From: Zygaena filipendulae
Lineage: Eukaryota; Arthropoda; Insecta; Lepidoptera; Zygaenidae
DNA: 64,000 bases
Direction: 5' to 3'
NCBI GenBank assembly: GCA_907165275.2
Contig: OU015666.1
Location: 1,952,001-2,016,000, forward strand
The notes under the pieces: generated by a model
What the model was told of the DNA's origin: nothing
Databases searched by the model: none
Seen by the model: the letters and a program-made list of their open reading frames with translations, nothing else
Shown: one piece after another, positions 14,424 through 29,400 of the stretch
Position numbering within the stretch: the stretch's first letter is position 1
Layout of the letters: the number at the start of each line of letters is the position of its first letter
Position numbers and translations under genes: made by a program

Positions 14424-17400
14424 ATTTACTTTAATTTATTTGCCTTATGTGTTATCAAGAGATAAATACCGTTATTATTCCGGGAAAAACAATTTCCTTC
14501 AGTATTCAAAACTGTACTAATTTTACTTTGAATTTTAATTAAACAAATGTTATGTTATAAATTACTGTTTTATTTCCTCGCAATCGAAATGAAAAGCAGA
14601 GTTTATAATTCGTTCACAAAACCATTTTATCCTCGACATTACTATCAGTCTCGGATAAAAATGGTTCGTTTTGTGCACTTGTTGTATAATCTACTATTAT
14701 TGTCACCAGAAACAAAAACGGACTAAAAATTCAAATTTAGCTACTTGCCTATTCTGCAGTATTTAAACTTGATACCAAAGGGTAAACAGTTTTGGAGATT
14801 TCCGGTTAAACTTTTTTTATAATAATATGTTGCAATTCTGCAGAGTTATTATCATAAATTATTATAATACTCACTCTATTTCACACAATCTCCTTTCGAT
14901 TTGTTTTTATTAGCTTAGAAGTTAGAACATATGATTTTTTGAATTGAATTGAAAAAACTAATAGTGCCTACACTACAGTTTTAACAGTAGGAAGTGCTAT
15001 AGTTTCACCACCGCAAGGGCCTTAAATGTAAATTACTTTATGCAGAGTCTAAAATACATCGATCGCAAACAGTCAGTTATGTGTCGGTGTGGTTATGTTT
15101 TAACTGGAAATTAAGTTGGTTTTGTGATAACAATGGATTTGGTAGTGAGAGCTTACGACACCTTATTTTACGAGAGGGCCGGTAAATTAATCTAATAATA
15201 ATAATTAAATTTAAAAGAGCAAATTCAAATTGCTTTAATTCGATTTAGGCCTCATAAAGGCACCTATACGAATGTCAGTATAAAACTTATATATAACTTA
15301 TAACTTATAGTATAAAATATATGTATATGTATAGTGTATACTGTACAACAAAGTGTGATTTATAGTTTTATACACAATTCCATGAGCAATGACATTCTAT
15401 ATATTAAAGAAATGAGCGATGACATATTCTGTTGACTATGAGCCACGGAAAATACACCCCGATAGTAAGGAATAAAATAAAGATAATGTCAATAGTTTAA
15501 CTACATTAAATATAATCATAAACAGAATCTGAATACCTATGTCAAAATTAAAAAAAAAAAAACCATAAATAAAATAAAACAATAAAATCAATAAAAAGAA
15601 ATATAATATAAATACGTCAAATATATTGATTGTATTGTATTGTAAAACCAAAATAGTCTTTATTTATTATAATCTAAAGGACTAAAAGACACCTGACGCT
15701 TAAAAGCTATACCTTCGAGAAAGGTTTGATAGCGTCGTACACTCATTTGGACAGAACCGGTCGGGATGAGACTAGACTAGAGTATTTATTATACAAGTGT
15801 TTTAATACCCAATCGCGTGCATACATAATAGGGATGTGGACTACTTTTAAAAATCAAAATTCTAATTAGTCCGTCAGTTAGAAAATAAAAAAACAATAGA
15901 CACGTATTTTTTGCCTTTTCAAATAAATTCAAATATACAGAGATAAAGCGCATTAAAGTTTAGGATGAGGGGGTCGTGACGTCACTAACCGCTAAAACCG
16001 CCATATAAACTGTCAGAATAGTGACGTCACGCGAAATTTCAACTCAATGTATCGCCGTTATTTTTTGATTACGTAAAAAAAGAAAAAATACGTGTCCAAT
16101 ATTTTTTAATAATCTATAAGACGGACTAAAAAATAAAAATTAGTCCACATGCCCATTTTATCTAATGCGTTCAGAAACCATAACTGTATATTCATTACCA
16201 ATATCAAGATATCATAATATGCCAACTACCTACATACATCAAAGAACATCTCATACGCATAATCAAATAAATTTTCAGATGCAAGAGTCAAAGACTGGCC
16301 ACTGATGCGTTCGCCGTGGCCTCTGTTAGCCATAATACTTACCTACTTGATACTGATCAAAGTTCTCCTGCCAGCTTATATGAGGAACAGAAAGCCCTAC
16401 CATTTGAAGACAGTGATAAAGTGGTACAACATAACGCAGATTGTGGCCAACGCCGTCGTTACTTGGGGGGTGAGTTTTTAATGGTATCATCCATACATGC
16501 TTGTGCTCGCGTTTGTGTCCAAAAAGAGAAAACAGCGCATTCAATCAAATACATATTCGCATTTATAATAGTAAGGATAAAGGATAAGGAAATTCATTTG
16601 AAGATAAAAATAAAATGCTCTTTTCACTCAGATAAAAGCGCTGAACGTTAAATTGCTAAACGCTGCGTGAAGCGATCTTCTCGAAAGTAAACCGAGTGAA
16701 GCCATCTATGAAGGTTAAGGGCAGCGCTGCTTAATTTGAAACGTTTGAATTACTAAAGAATATTAAATAATATAGAAGTAGATTTATAGTCGTTTGCTTT
16801 TCTACTTGCCCAATTGTTTCAGTATTTATTACGGAATAAAAAGAGATAGGTATCTGCTAGTAGTTCAAAGCAAAGTCCTTAATTAAGGGCAATTGAAGGC
16901 CTCAGTTTTCGAGCGCTAGTGCCATAGCCCATATCTACCTCCTGAAATACAGAAATAATATCATTGGAAATCTATCAAAACATTAAAAGTGACTCAAGTT
17001 ATTTGACAAGCGCTTTTTAATCCGAATTTAGAATGCTAGTAAAGGTCGAGAATGTGTTAAAACGAAATCACTGTTTGGAATAAATGTTGAAATAAAAACG
17101 CTATGTACGCTATAAACGCGTTTACCTGTCTGTTACGTAAACGATAATCAAAACAAAAAATAGCTAGCTTTCTTAATATCCATCAAACACATTTATTGTC
17201 AAGGTGTCAAGGATACTTTTAACAGTGTAGGTATAGGCGTTAAAATTGTGACACCTAGTAAAAAAAATTAAATCCCACATTAGGAGAATGCAATTTGAAG
17301 CGAAACCGCATACAAAATTATGACATTGCTATACCTAATTATATTGACCAATACTGGTATGGGAAGAGATTTAAATCTATAATGTCAGAACGAAATTAAT

Positions 17401-20400
17401 AATTCATGAATTTTTTTAAGGAATTTTTTTTTCTGTGATATACATCTCAATAATTAAATTATCATGGCGAGCCTGTACCTTATGAAGGCTGTATTGCATC
17501 AAAATTTGAATTGTGAAATGAGATAATAAATTATTATTATGAAACACTGTTTTTGTGTGTGATTTTTATATATATTTACATAAGTACATAATAATTGATC
17601 ATTTTCCAGCATTCACGCCTGATATCCAAATGTTTTTAACAAAACGCGCCAGAAAGGGACCCGGCCAAAACTTCACAATTATCATTAAAAATTAGTATAC
17701 TATATCGATGAAATATGTACATAATTATATCAGACCATTAGATTTTTTGACATGCCTTAACATCATACCAAATTTAGCTAACTCAGACCTGAGGCCGTGG
17801 ACTGATTAACTTATATTTTCTACAGATACTGACATCGGGATGGCTCACAACCTACCACTTAGGCTGCATGCTGCCAGACTACTCAACGAAACCGGAACCG
17901 TTGAGGATGCTCCGGTTCCTCTGGTGGACTATAATGCTCAAAATGTTGGAACTCCTTGAGACCATGTTCTTCATTTTAAGAAGGAAACAATCCCAGGCCT
18001 CGTTCCTGCACGTGTACCACCATGTCAGCTCGCTGATCATCATTTGGGCCGCAGTGAAATACGTTGGAGGTATGATCCGAATGGTGTATTATTACTGTTG
18101 TACCCGTGACGAGGAGAGCAGGATGTCATACCTGCTTCACCCTCAGAAAAGTTGACAATCTATAATTAATCGTTAACGCATAGAAAACTGACTATTTAAA
18201 TGCCAATTAACATTAATTTTATGAACCAACGTCTCTGATGGGCATGTTGACTAATATTTTTTTTAGTTCGTTACGTACTTAATCAAAAAATAACGGCGAT
18301 ACATTGAGTTGAAATTTCGCGTGACGTCACTAACCGGTGACGGTGAGTTTGAATGCGGCTTATAGCGGTTAGTGACGTTACGAGCCCCCACGCTAAACTT
18401 TAATGCGCTTTATCTATAAGTATATATTTTCATTTATTTGCAAAAGCAAAAGAATACAAACCGTCTTGTTTTTTTTTATTTTCTAACTGACGGACTTATA
18501 GAATTTTGATATTCAAAAGTCGTCAACAGCCCTATTTTACTTAAAATTAAGTTATTATTAAAACGACTCCGAGTGCGGCCGTTAGGAACGGAATCGTTGA
18601 CACGTGGTCAGGCATGGAGGAAACTTTTTAACCGACTTCCAAAAAGGAGGAGGTTCTATGTTCGATTGTATGTATGTTTTTTTTTTTTTTTTTTTTTATG
18701 TATGTTCACCGATTACTCGAAGACGGTTGGACCGATTTGAAAAATTCTTTTTTTGTTTGAAAGGGTATACTCCCAATTAGGTCCCATTGCCACCAAGTCC
18801 AGATCTGATGATGGGATCTTGAAGAAATCGAGGGAACTCTTCAAAAATTATAGGCACACCTATAGCGATTTGGGTATTTTTTATAGTAAATCGTTTATTT
18901 GCTTTCGGAAAGTAAAATTTTAAGAAGTGGAACTGATGATGAAGACCACACATGGTCATCAGAACTACTAAATAATAGGTATTTCACAGATTCCGATTCG
19001 TTAACTTTAATATGGTTTCTAAACAATTTATGCTCGTCACAATGTATTGTATATGGTGAAGTGGAACTGATGATGATGTACCAGGAGAACTCCTCAACAA
19101 TTAACGTCCCTGCGTCGGGAAAAGCAATATTTTGTAAAAGGTGATGAGCAGTTGACATTAGGCTATTGCGACTTAGAGAAATTACGAACTAAGTCACTTA
19201 AAAGCGAGAAATAAACAAAATTTTTAACAAAAAAAATTAAAACCGACTTCTAAAAACACAAAACTAAAAATCTTAAAAATAAAAACTAAAAATAACACCA
19301 TACCAATTTAATCCAAAAGACAAAAACACACGTAATATTATAATTGGTTTGTGCTACCACTAATCGGTATGAAGTCGGTGACAAGCCAAATATGGAGGGG
19401 GTAGATGGGCTAAGTCGACTCCCTCCACCAGTTCTTCGTGAGCACAACCGAAGTGGGCAGACACCAGCGGGCTTGTCACCGAATTCAAACCGATTAGTGG
19501 TAGCACAAACCAATAATAATATTACGTGTGTTTTTGTCTTTTGGATTAAATTGGTATGCTGTTATTTTTAGTTTTTATTTTTAAGATTTTTAGTTTTGTG
19601 TTTTTGGAAGTCGGTTTTAATTTTTTTTGTTAAAAATTTTGTTTTGATTGGACGAATTTAAGCGACCATGTGACGTGACAATTCGTTCGTTAAGTTTTGT
19701 ATGCGTTAAAGATCACAGATTGTCTTGGCTAAGGGGGCTGTCCCCTTTTAGAAATACGCCTGACGGGGGACAACGGATATTCGAAGCTGAGCTAATCTCC
19801 GACAGGCGTCCGGCAAATCGGAGAAAAGACAAATTAGAGCAGCAAGCGAGTTCGGAAACTGACTAGTTTTGAAAAGCGACGTGATAGGGAAAGTGACTTG
19901 TCGAGGAAAGAAACCAACTACATTAAGTGACCACTGATCACTTATACCTATGACAGCACTGTCAGTCTAGCTAGTTGTTACCTAGATGTCGCGGGTTCAA
20001 TCCCCGAGACTGAGTAAACATTTATACAAAGTGTTAATGAATTAACTGAAAACCTGATAAACCCCATTTAAAATATATTTTATGTCGAAAAAATTTATAC
20101 TTTAAAAGTTATTCAAAATTAGTTTGGAGGTGACCTATCTACGAAATTCTAAGCGCTACGCCCGCGCCTACCGGTTCGAATTTTTTTGCTGCGGGCGGCG
20201 TACGCGCCAAATATTGTATTATAAATAATTGGCTAATAAACATGGGCAACCGATCATGATGAAAATATATAACCTATATTGAAACATAGTGCGATCGATT
20301 CGCTAGTTGATTCTGAGCAAACTACTTTCTAGTTTTTAGTTAATTCATTAACACGTTGTATAAGACGAACATTTTGCGCTGACCCTAAGTCTGTGTGTGT

Positions 20401-23400
20401 AGTGAGTGTTAAAAACAAAAGTAGTTAAAAGAATGAGTGTAAATAATTTTTGGAAAAATAACCTGTTTACTTAAATCTCGATAAACATGACTCGGTGTGT
20501 TTGAAGATAGAATTTTCTACTACAAGAAAAAAGCTACAAAATTTTACAATAGTTTAACGACAGGATATAATTAGTGTTAGGTAGTTTAACAAACAACACA
20601 TCGAGCAACGAAAGACCTAGCTTTATTCACAAATGGCGTGTGATGTAGTCATAACATTACATAAAACCTACAATTCCGAGGTGAGTTCGACTACAAAGTA
20701 TTAACTACTAGGTACTTTCGAATATGACTAGAGAAAAATGAATACCATTTCTATTTTTTATAATGCAAGTATCATTAAATCACTTAAATAGGTTTTCGAT
20801 GAGGTGGGCAGCGACCTTACAATTTTATTTTAATACTAGCTGCTCCCCGCGGTTTCACCTGCGTTAGATTCGGAGCTCCCGCGGGTATTCCGAGATAAAA
20901 GTACTTGCTAGTTGCTACCCTATATTTTTTTCTGTACCTACCATTGACAACGTATAGGTAGTATGCAAAATTTTATGTTATTTCTTCCGCGTTAATTTAG
21001 AAACTCCCGGGGGAATTCCGGGATAAAAAGTAGCCTATGTCCTTCTCTGTACCCCTGACAACGTGTATGCAAAATTTCGTAGTGATCGGTTGTGCCGTTT
21101 AGCCGTGAAAGTGAAACAAACAAACAAACTCACTTTCGCATTTATAATATTAGTAAGACTGTACTGTAATGGAGAAAAAGGAAAATAATAATTATTATAG
21201 GTATCTAATAATTCAATAGAAAATATTTGATCATCTTTTACGAGAAAATATAGTAATGTAATAATACAGCTCATGTTGGTCTCGTTCAACGTCCGTTATA
21301 ATTTACCGAAAGCGCCCGACGAATAACAAATGACACTCGAGAGACGAGACGTCATTCTGAAATATAAGATTTGTGGATCGAAATAAATCTATACCTACTA
21401 CAATAAAAGAGTAGAATCCGCGATTCTGTACATTGAATATTTTTACCAAAAATTGACAGGGGCGATAAAAGAAGAGCAACCAAACACAAAAAAAAGTTTT
21501 TAAAATTCTTTTCTGTCCGTCTGTCTGTTCGCGATTATCTCCGAATCTACTGAACGGAGTGTCACGCGGTTTTCACAGGTAGATTAAGCTTAGCCTGGAG
21601 CTACATATAGGCTTTGTTTCATTCAAATCGGATGTCGGGAAAAAAAATTGTTACATAAAAGCCTTTCACACGGCGCGGGTGAAACCGCGGGGCACAGTTA
21701 GTTCTGAAATATAAGGCTAAACGATATTTTGGATTTAAGATCGAAATAAATGACTAATAAGTCTCGATAGATAAAACTTTTTTATGAAACCAGCTTTTAT
21801 CCAAGTGCGCTAAAAAGAACAAACCATGAATTGTCATCCAAACTAAATGTGTAAGTACATACAAAATTTCAGCTCAATCAGTTAAAGATATCTGCTTCAA
21901 AATTGAGTTGCGAGATTTCACCCGTACAAACATAGTTACATACATAGTACATTGCAAATTAAATATCTAAAAAAAAACAATTAACTATATAAAATCGATC
22001 GAAGATTTTCTCAGAGGTCCTTTTTTGAGGATTTATCAAAGAATGCTCAAATCTTAAAAATATCCATTTACATTCTTTGTATGACTATTAAGTAGGTACC
22101 CTAGGTGTACATGTGAATGGTCGAAACATATACGTAATCTGTTTGTGTAGGTATAATCACAAATTAACTACATTTAATTTTATAAATACAAAAATCCAAT
22201 AAACAATTATTATATATTCAACAATAAACAACCATCAAACAAAGTAACTTTTGTAATAAAATTTAAAAAGGACCTAGTTTTTAGACTTTAGAATACGATA
22301 TCGACAAGTAAATACTTATCAATAGAATGTTAAACATTTACCTAAAATGAAGATAATAATATGTAATTTTATATATCCCCTATTATTTTACGGCCGCACT
22401 TCGAGTCGTTTTATTGATTATTTACTTAATTCATTTTAAAACTGCCGCAATTTTAAAATATTTACTTAATTCATTTAAAACTGCCGCGGTTCGTTAAATT
22501 AATGTTGATTGGCATTTAACTAAATTTAACTTAATTAGTCAAATGTCAACTAAAGGTGCTTCCTCACCGGGAGCATTCGCGTGTAATGTAACGATACAGA
22601 TTTGAGCATTACATCAGTGAAGGAGGAGAACTGAGCATTACAATGTACACCTTGTAATGATACAAAACGGGTATACATCAGTGAAGGAGGAGAACCGAGC
22701 ATTTCAATGCGCACCTTGTAATGATACAAATTACAATGTGTAATATCTTGATACAACTTGTTATGTAACATCAATGCGCTCCACTTAATGGAATCAACTA
22801 AAAGCTAATGCTCAATGTCGAATCTATATACAACATTATACGCGAATGCTCGTCAGTCAGGGAGGTAGTATTGTAATGTAATGCTCAAAGTCGAATCTAT
22901 AATGTTACATTACACGCGAATGCTCGTCAGTAAGGGAGGTAGTACTGTAATTTAATGCTCAAAGTCGAATCTATAATGTAACATTACACGCGCATGCTGT
23001 GAGGGAGCACCTTTATCAACCGACTTCCAAAAAGGAGGAGGTTCTATGTTCGATTGTATGTATGTTTTTTTTTATTAATTTAATGAACGTCTATGAGTGC
23101 GCCAGTTTTGTTTTAAGAAACTTTACTTAAAATTAAGTAATCATTAAAAATACTCTCAGTGCGAACGTTAGAGTTCTTAATGGGGGGGGAGAAGGCAAAA
23201 GGCGAGATATATATTATATACCTTTATATTTCTATGTAGAGAACAGTATTTACTATGTATGTTTATTTGATTGGACTATAAACAGTAATAATAATCCAAT
23301 ATGGTCTGATAAACGGTCAAATTTGTTACAATATATTCGTCTAACAATCACAGGACACAATGTACAAAACCTGTTTAATCTTTGAATAAATTTTGGGCTA

Positions 23401-26400
23401 GCCGTTAGTGATGAATGAAAATCGGCCCGTGTTCCATAAAAAAAGTTGTTTTTTAGTTAAAGTTAATAATATACATAAATCTGTTTTATTCATTATGGAA
23501 GTAAGATATTATGTGATGGAGATAGAACATCAAGTCTGGTTGATATTGATGATTGTGTCATAAAATTTGCGATAAAACTAGTTCATTGCGCAAGACGCAG
23601 CCATCGCGCAGTTTATCACAAATATCTCCCAGCGATTTATTTATCGCATTGGTGTAATATTATAATTACACCAATACGTGCACTTTTAATGGAATTGTGA
23701 CGGACAGTCTTAGGAAATATCGTCTAGTTCAAAATGTGCAGTAAGTATATGTATTATACGTATGACTTAATTATTTTTACATGTTTTCAATTTTGATTGT
23801 GTACCTACTTAATAAAAAAATGCATCATTACACCATACTCGTAATGATGATCTTGGATTACAGGACATAGGAAACACTTATACCGATACAAAGAGTTCCC
23901 GGAGGAATTCTGAAATGATTTGATATTTAGTGGATTTGTAAAAAAAAACTACTCAAAACGAATGAACCGATGTTACAAATTCTATCACTTATATACTTTA
24001 TATATATATACTTTTATTCCGGAATTTCCGCGACAGCTCCGAAATTAACGGGAGTGAAACCGTGGGGATCGACTAGTATTCGATAGATATTTTTATGATG
24101 CTAATTAATAGCGTTGCGTGTTATTCGAGGGGAAGAAAAAAATTAATTAAATTTTGCATAATGAAAAAAGCGAATGGGCAAGGTTCAAATCTAAACTAGC
24201 ATTTAAGGAGCTTCATCCACCCACAAGCGTCACTAGCTAAAAAAAATATCATAATTATCTACAAAGATACCTAATTATCTTCAAAGATACCTAATTATCA
24301 TCAAAGATACCTAATTATCTTCAAAGATACCTAATTATCTTCAAAGATACCTAATTATCTTCAAAGATACCTACTCCGTTGAAAATAAAATCGATGGAGA
24401 AAAAAGAAAAACAGGGCAAATACAATTTTTAAACGACTTCAAAAACGTAGGAGGTTCTATGTTGGGACTGTACCTGTCTATGTTATGTTTTTTTAATAAA
24501 TAAATCATCTGCAGCATTTGAACTTGAGGGCAAAAAGTTTTATAGAGAAAATTGCTCATAAAGTCTTTACGGCAACGGAGATTACGGTGATACCAAGTGC
24601 ACTTTCTGCTGTCATCATCATCATTTCTGCTATCACGTCGAAGTCCTAAATAGGTTAACTGGCACGCACTATGGCAAAAGCTGACTTTTGAGCCGAGTCG
24701 CGCAACAAGTTTTAATAGACAAAGTAGTACATAAACCATAGAAAACGGTCGGTTTCGATGGTTTTCGTATGAATATCCTCAACATCCTTATTATTATAAA
24801 AGTGAATTTTTTTCATACGCTTTCACGTCTTAAATACCCAACCGATCATCATGTTTGCATGAACGTCAGGGGTATAGAAGGGGAGATAGGGCATTGCATA
24901 CACATTGTCAGGGGTACAAAAAAGGAGATAGGTCACTTTATATTCCGGATTTTCCTCTGGAACTCAGAAATTAACGTGGGTTTCGCGAGGAACAGCTTGC
25001 CAGGGTAAGCAGGTAATAGAAAAGCGGCTCTAGTGCGAGAAAATATATCTATTGTAATTCGTATGAAATCTAGCTCCGATGGTCCGCCTTAACCGGCGAC
25101 CACATGATAATTATGTACCTATTTTAACAGGAACCCCATAGCGAGCCACACACGCACCGAACGCTACACTTCGCATTGTCAACACGGCATTGTGATGGCG
25201 ACGCCCTGTATCAACAATGATAGCCGTCTAGCGTACAGATAGCGCCATAAATATCTAGCTAAATACATTTCACCAGTCGTTTATATAAAAAAAATTTGAA
25301 AGTTGTATCTAGATTCACGTTTCCATAAAAAAAGTGTCGTCAATAGATATTAAAACGAAAAATAATAGTAGATTAGTAGCCAAGGGTTAGGAGCGAGTGC
25401 GCCTATAGTTCGAGGGTGCAATTGATGCTTCCACCCGAGCTAACTACTCTGCTTTACACCTCGATTGTGAGGTAAGTAGAAAAAAACCGGCTTTACAAGA
25501 ATAATAGTAGATTTTTTAATTTTTTTTTTCAAGAACGAAATTGAGCTTCGCCGTTCGATATTTAAAATTGATGACTATTATACTCATACGAAGACAAGGC
25601 TGAATAGCGAAGCGACCCCTTTTGTCATTGGGCTGAATGCATGATGTCTATATTGCCAGTATGATGGTTAGATGTACGCAAACTTTTTGAAAGAGTGAAG
25701 AGTTTTTTTTTAAATTACTTATACCGCCCTAGGGCTTTTCTAGTTACATTATTACCCTAGAGCGCTAATTGGTCACCTACAAGCCCAATAGGGGTAATAA
25801 GGACCTACTTACCGAATATGAGATGTAAAATCTTTTTTTGATGGAATAAGTAAAATTCATGTTTATGCATACGACATAACGCTGATACGAGTATATTTAA
25901 AGATAACAATATCATGCATTATCCCAATTTTGCATGATATTTTGTACGGAAACTTTTGCGTCTCTAACTGTTGTGTCTCTTGGGTAACTGTTGTACGTAT
26001 ATTTGGTATATCAATGACTATTGCAACAAGATTCAACGATAGTCAAATACTGGTTGCTTATTTCCGATGCTGATTGTACACAATATGCAGAGATGCGTAG
26101 GTATCGTTTACATATTATGTAGGTATACTCGCTGCTTGCTAACATAGGCAACATTTCGCATACAAACAAAATTTATCTTCAGTCAAGAACAAGGACAAAA
26201 CTAAAGTTACCTATAAAAAAACATATTTTTTATATTTCATTCATTGATAAAGAATCATTCTGCAGAGTTTAAAATTGACGTGAAAAGTTTAAACAAAAAG
26301 TACCCACAACAAAGCTTTTATTTTGGCTGACTTAGTTTTTTTATTTTTTTATAGGGCAGCATTATTATTATTAGTGTCCGACTGAAACAGATTCTTCAGC

Positions 26401-29400
26401 CGAAACCATGGCACGAAAGCTACTTACCTACTAGTCTATGATAAATAATAAAAATAATATTATAAAGTCATTAAAAAGAGACGCTTTCTCTACTCTCTTC
26501 AAAATTCGATTACAAAAAATCAAAGCTCTTAAGTCCGTACAAAAAGAAATAAAACCTGTCAAAAACTCGCCCTAGGCTGTATGTTTACTTTATCCTCTTT
26601 TTGTTCGGTTCAAAAAGCGAAGTGGAACGCATTTACCATCTTCAAACGCGCCGAGAAATGTCATTTTCCTCGTAAATTTACTGTACGTACACGGTACACT
26701 ATAATTTAGTATGCATTACACATTAGTATGTAGATTGAAACAACATCTAGTGTAGAAGTTGAATGATTCGAAAGCCTTGTAACTGTTAATGCGTTTCGGA
26801 TGTGTCATCCTGTCATTTACATTGCCTCTCCATTCGAGAGTTCATGGTCGCATACTGTATACCTATATTTGTTTTGGTGGGAGCTCAACTTTCAATGTTT
26901 GCTGCTGCCAATTTTATTGCTGCCTCTTTTAACATAATGCACAACCAAACCATCTGTCGCCTGCGGTTTCATCATCGTGAATTTCGGTATTCCCACGGAA
27001 TCTCTTCATGGTACATACCTATAAGGATATAGAGCCTGTGCCTGCATTCCGGTTGTCTCTGTACAAAAAAAACGCCGTAAGCTAGCTTCGCCGTAAGACG
27101 CAAGACCCTTATGGATGTGGAAGCTGGGCGGGTTTTGTTTTTCGCGACCAGAATTGACACTTTATGACTTAAGCTCTTAATCCAGAACCACAACGCGAAA
27201 AGATCAAGGAAACAGATGCCTATAAGCGTATAATACAACTCTTGTCTTAGATATTGTATTGGTTGCGAATGTTGGGGTACAAAAAACGATGACATACAGC
27301 CGAGATGGATGTGTGGACTGTGGAGTACCTGAGAAATAGGATAAGGAATGAATACACTAGAGGAAATCTGAAATTGGCGCGCCAATATTGGAAAAAATAA
27401 AAGGGAACCATTTGGCTTGGTATGGAAATGTGTTCAGAAGGGATGAAAGCCAGGTGACTAAAAGAGGTGAGTAGCATGAAAGTGAGTGGATATGTGGGAG
27501 ACGAATGCAACGGATGAAAAATGAAACGGAAAACGAATGAACATGAGTTGGAAGGAAGTGGGTGCAGTGATGACGAGTGGAAAGGAAGAATGGAAAACGT
27601 GCACTCATTCCGGCGACCCGGAGTAATTGGGAGTTGGGCAGGCGAATGATAATGATATTTAGTCTTTTCTTGCAGGTGGCATCACCTCGTTCTCGCCTCT
27701 CATCAACAATGCTGTGCACGTGATCATGTACACATATTACCTTCTGTCGTCCGAAGGAAGCCCCGCACTTAAAGCGCTTCTCGGGAAATACAAAAAATGG
27801 ATCACTATTATGCAAATGGTGCGTTGTTGTAATAGTTTTATTTATACAAATAACAAAGGATTAAAGGTACGTCATGAGCTTAGGTAGTTCAGCGGTAGAA
27901 TTCTCACCTTTTATTCGAAGAGTGGGGATTCGATTCCAGACTGTATTTCGATTTTCTTTTTATCTATGCTCTATGAATGACCTACTTACGACTCAAGACG
28001 ATTAACATAATAGGCTTAACGGTGAAAGAAAACATCGTGATATAGGTATACGTATCTACCAGACCAAAACCAAAAATATTACGCTAATCGTATTTCGTAT
28101 CACGCTAATTTTATTATTTAGCAAAAACGTTTAACGGTCGCACTAATTAAGTTTTTAGTAAAATGCCAATTAACATAAATTAAATGAAAATCTCTGAGTG
28201 CGGCAGTGTGTTGTCTTTAAAATATATACTTAAAATTAACATGGCATCACGCAATTTTTGATAAAGTGTTAATCTGCACAGTATAGTAAGTATATCAGCG
28301 CTCTAATGGTGCGTCTACGCTAGACGAGCCGAGCTCGAGCCGAAAACAAATTCGTGTAGCGTGGACCGACTTACAAGCCTCGAACGAGCGCGCTTGGAGC
28401 GTTTTGTTCGTGCTCAACTGTGCTCCGCCTATTGTCGGTTTTTTGACGAACACAAAGGGATTTGCATCGCGCTCGCAGTGCGCTCGTGGACGTTTTGAGT
28501 GACAGACGTTTCGCCCGAGCATCATGGAAACATGGACAGAAGATTGCAATTTATTGAATTATATAAAAATATTCCAACCATATAGGACACAAATAATCGC
28601 TGCAGCCGTAGCGGTTGCTGCAATAGTCCATAACTTGTCCATATCCGCCACGAGTCGCGAGCACACTGCGTTCGAGGGGAGGAAATGTAGAAGGCTCGCT
28701 TTACGCCTACACTTGACACCGCGAGCGAGTAGAGCAGCTCGGCTTGTGCTCCGCTCGTGCTCGGCTCCTCTAGCGTAGACCCACCTTAACGCGGGAAACG
28801 CGGCTGTAGATACTTTATCTGTCCGTGGGTGGCTTTAATGAATCCTTACTCGCTCAGAACATTTTCGGAATTGGAATCGGAATAAATATAGATAATAATA
28901 TCTTTATAATAATATTGTTATCTGATTATCATGTACGTTTATGTATTACCAAATTATGTTTAGTTTATACATATATATATAGCCTTTGTATTTATCGTAC
29001 TGTCTATGTAATATTATAATTAGGTATGTTTTTATGTATATATTATATGTATATGTGTAGTATATAGGTAGGTACTTATATATTGTTGATGTGTTTATGT
29101 TGAGTATTATTATATATTATAACACCGCCTTCCTTCTAGACTATAATTTTCCCTATGCACCTCATGGTTGTCTGGAAGAGATCGCTCTGAGCGATAAGAC
29201 CGCCGATTGTTACACTTTATAGTAAAATTGTTTTTGTTATTGTTTATTTTAAGTGGTGTTCAATAAAGAGTTTATTATTATTATTATTATTATAGATAGT
29301 AATGCGAAATAAAAGCAAAATATAATAACGCTGGAAATAACAGTTCATTTTTTAAAAACGTAATTGTCTATGGTGACGGTTACGTTAACGGTTTTTGTGT

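Noticed and set aside
18895..19158. An 87-codon ATG-to-stop frame within element E as a host gene
   Set aside because: It is part of a repeat present elsewhere and the other copy has a 5-base deletion that breaks the frame; kept only as an observation on the element.
24250..24374. CRISPR-like array
   Set aside because: Units are directly adjacent without spacers and the DNA is an animal chromosome.
26802..27032. Hydrophobic frame [20 protein letters not shown] as a membrane-protein exon
   Set aside because: No suitable splice sites and it runs into a Helitron scrap; likely chance in AT-rich intron DNA.
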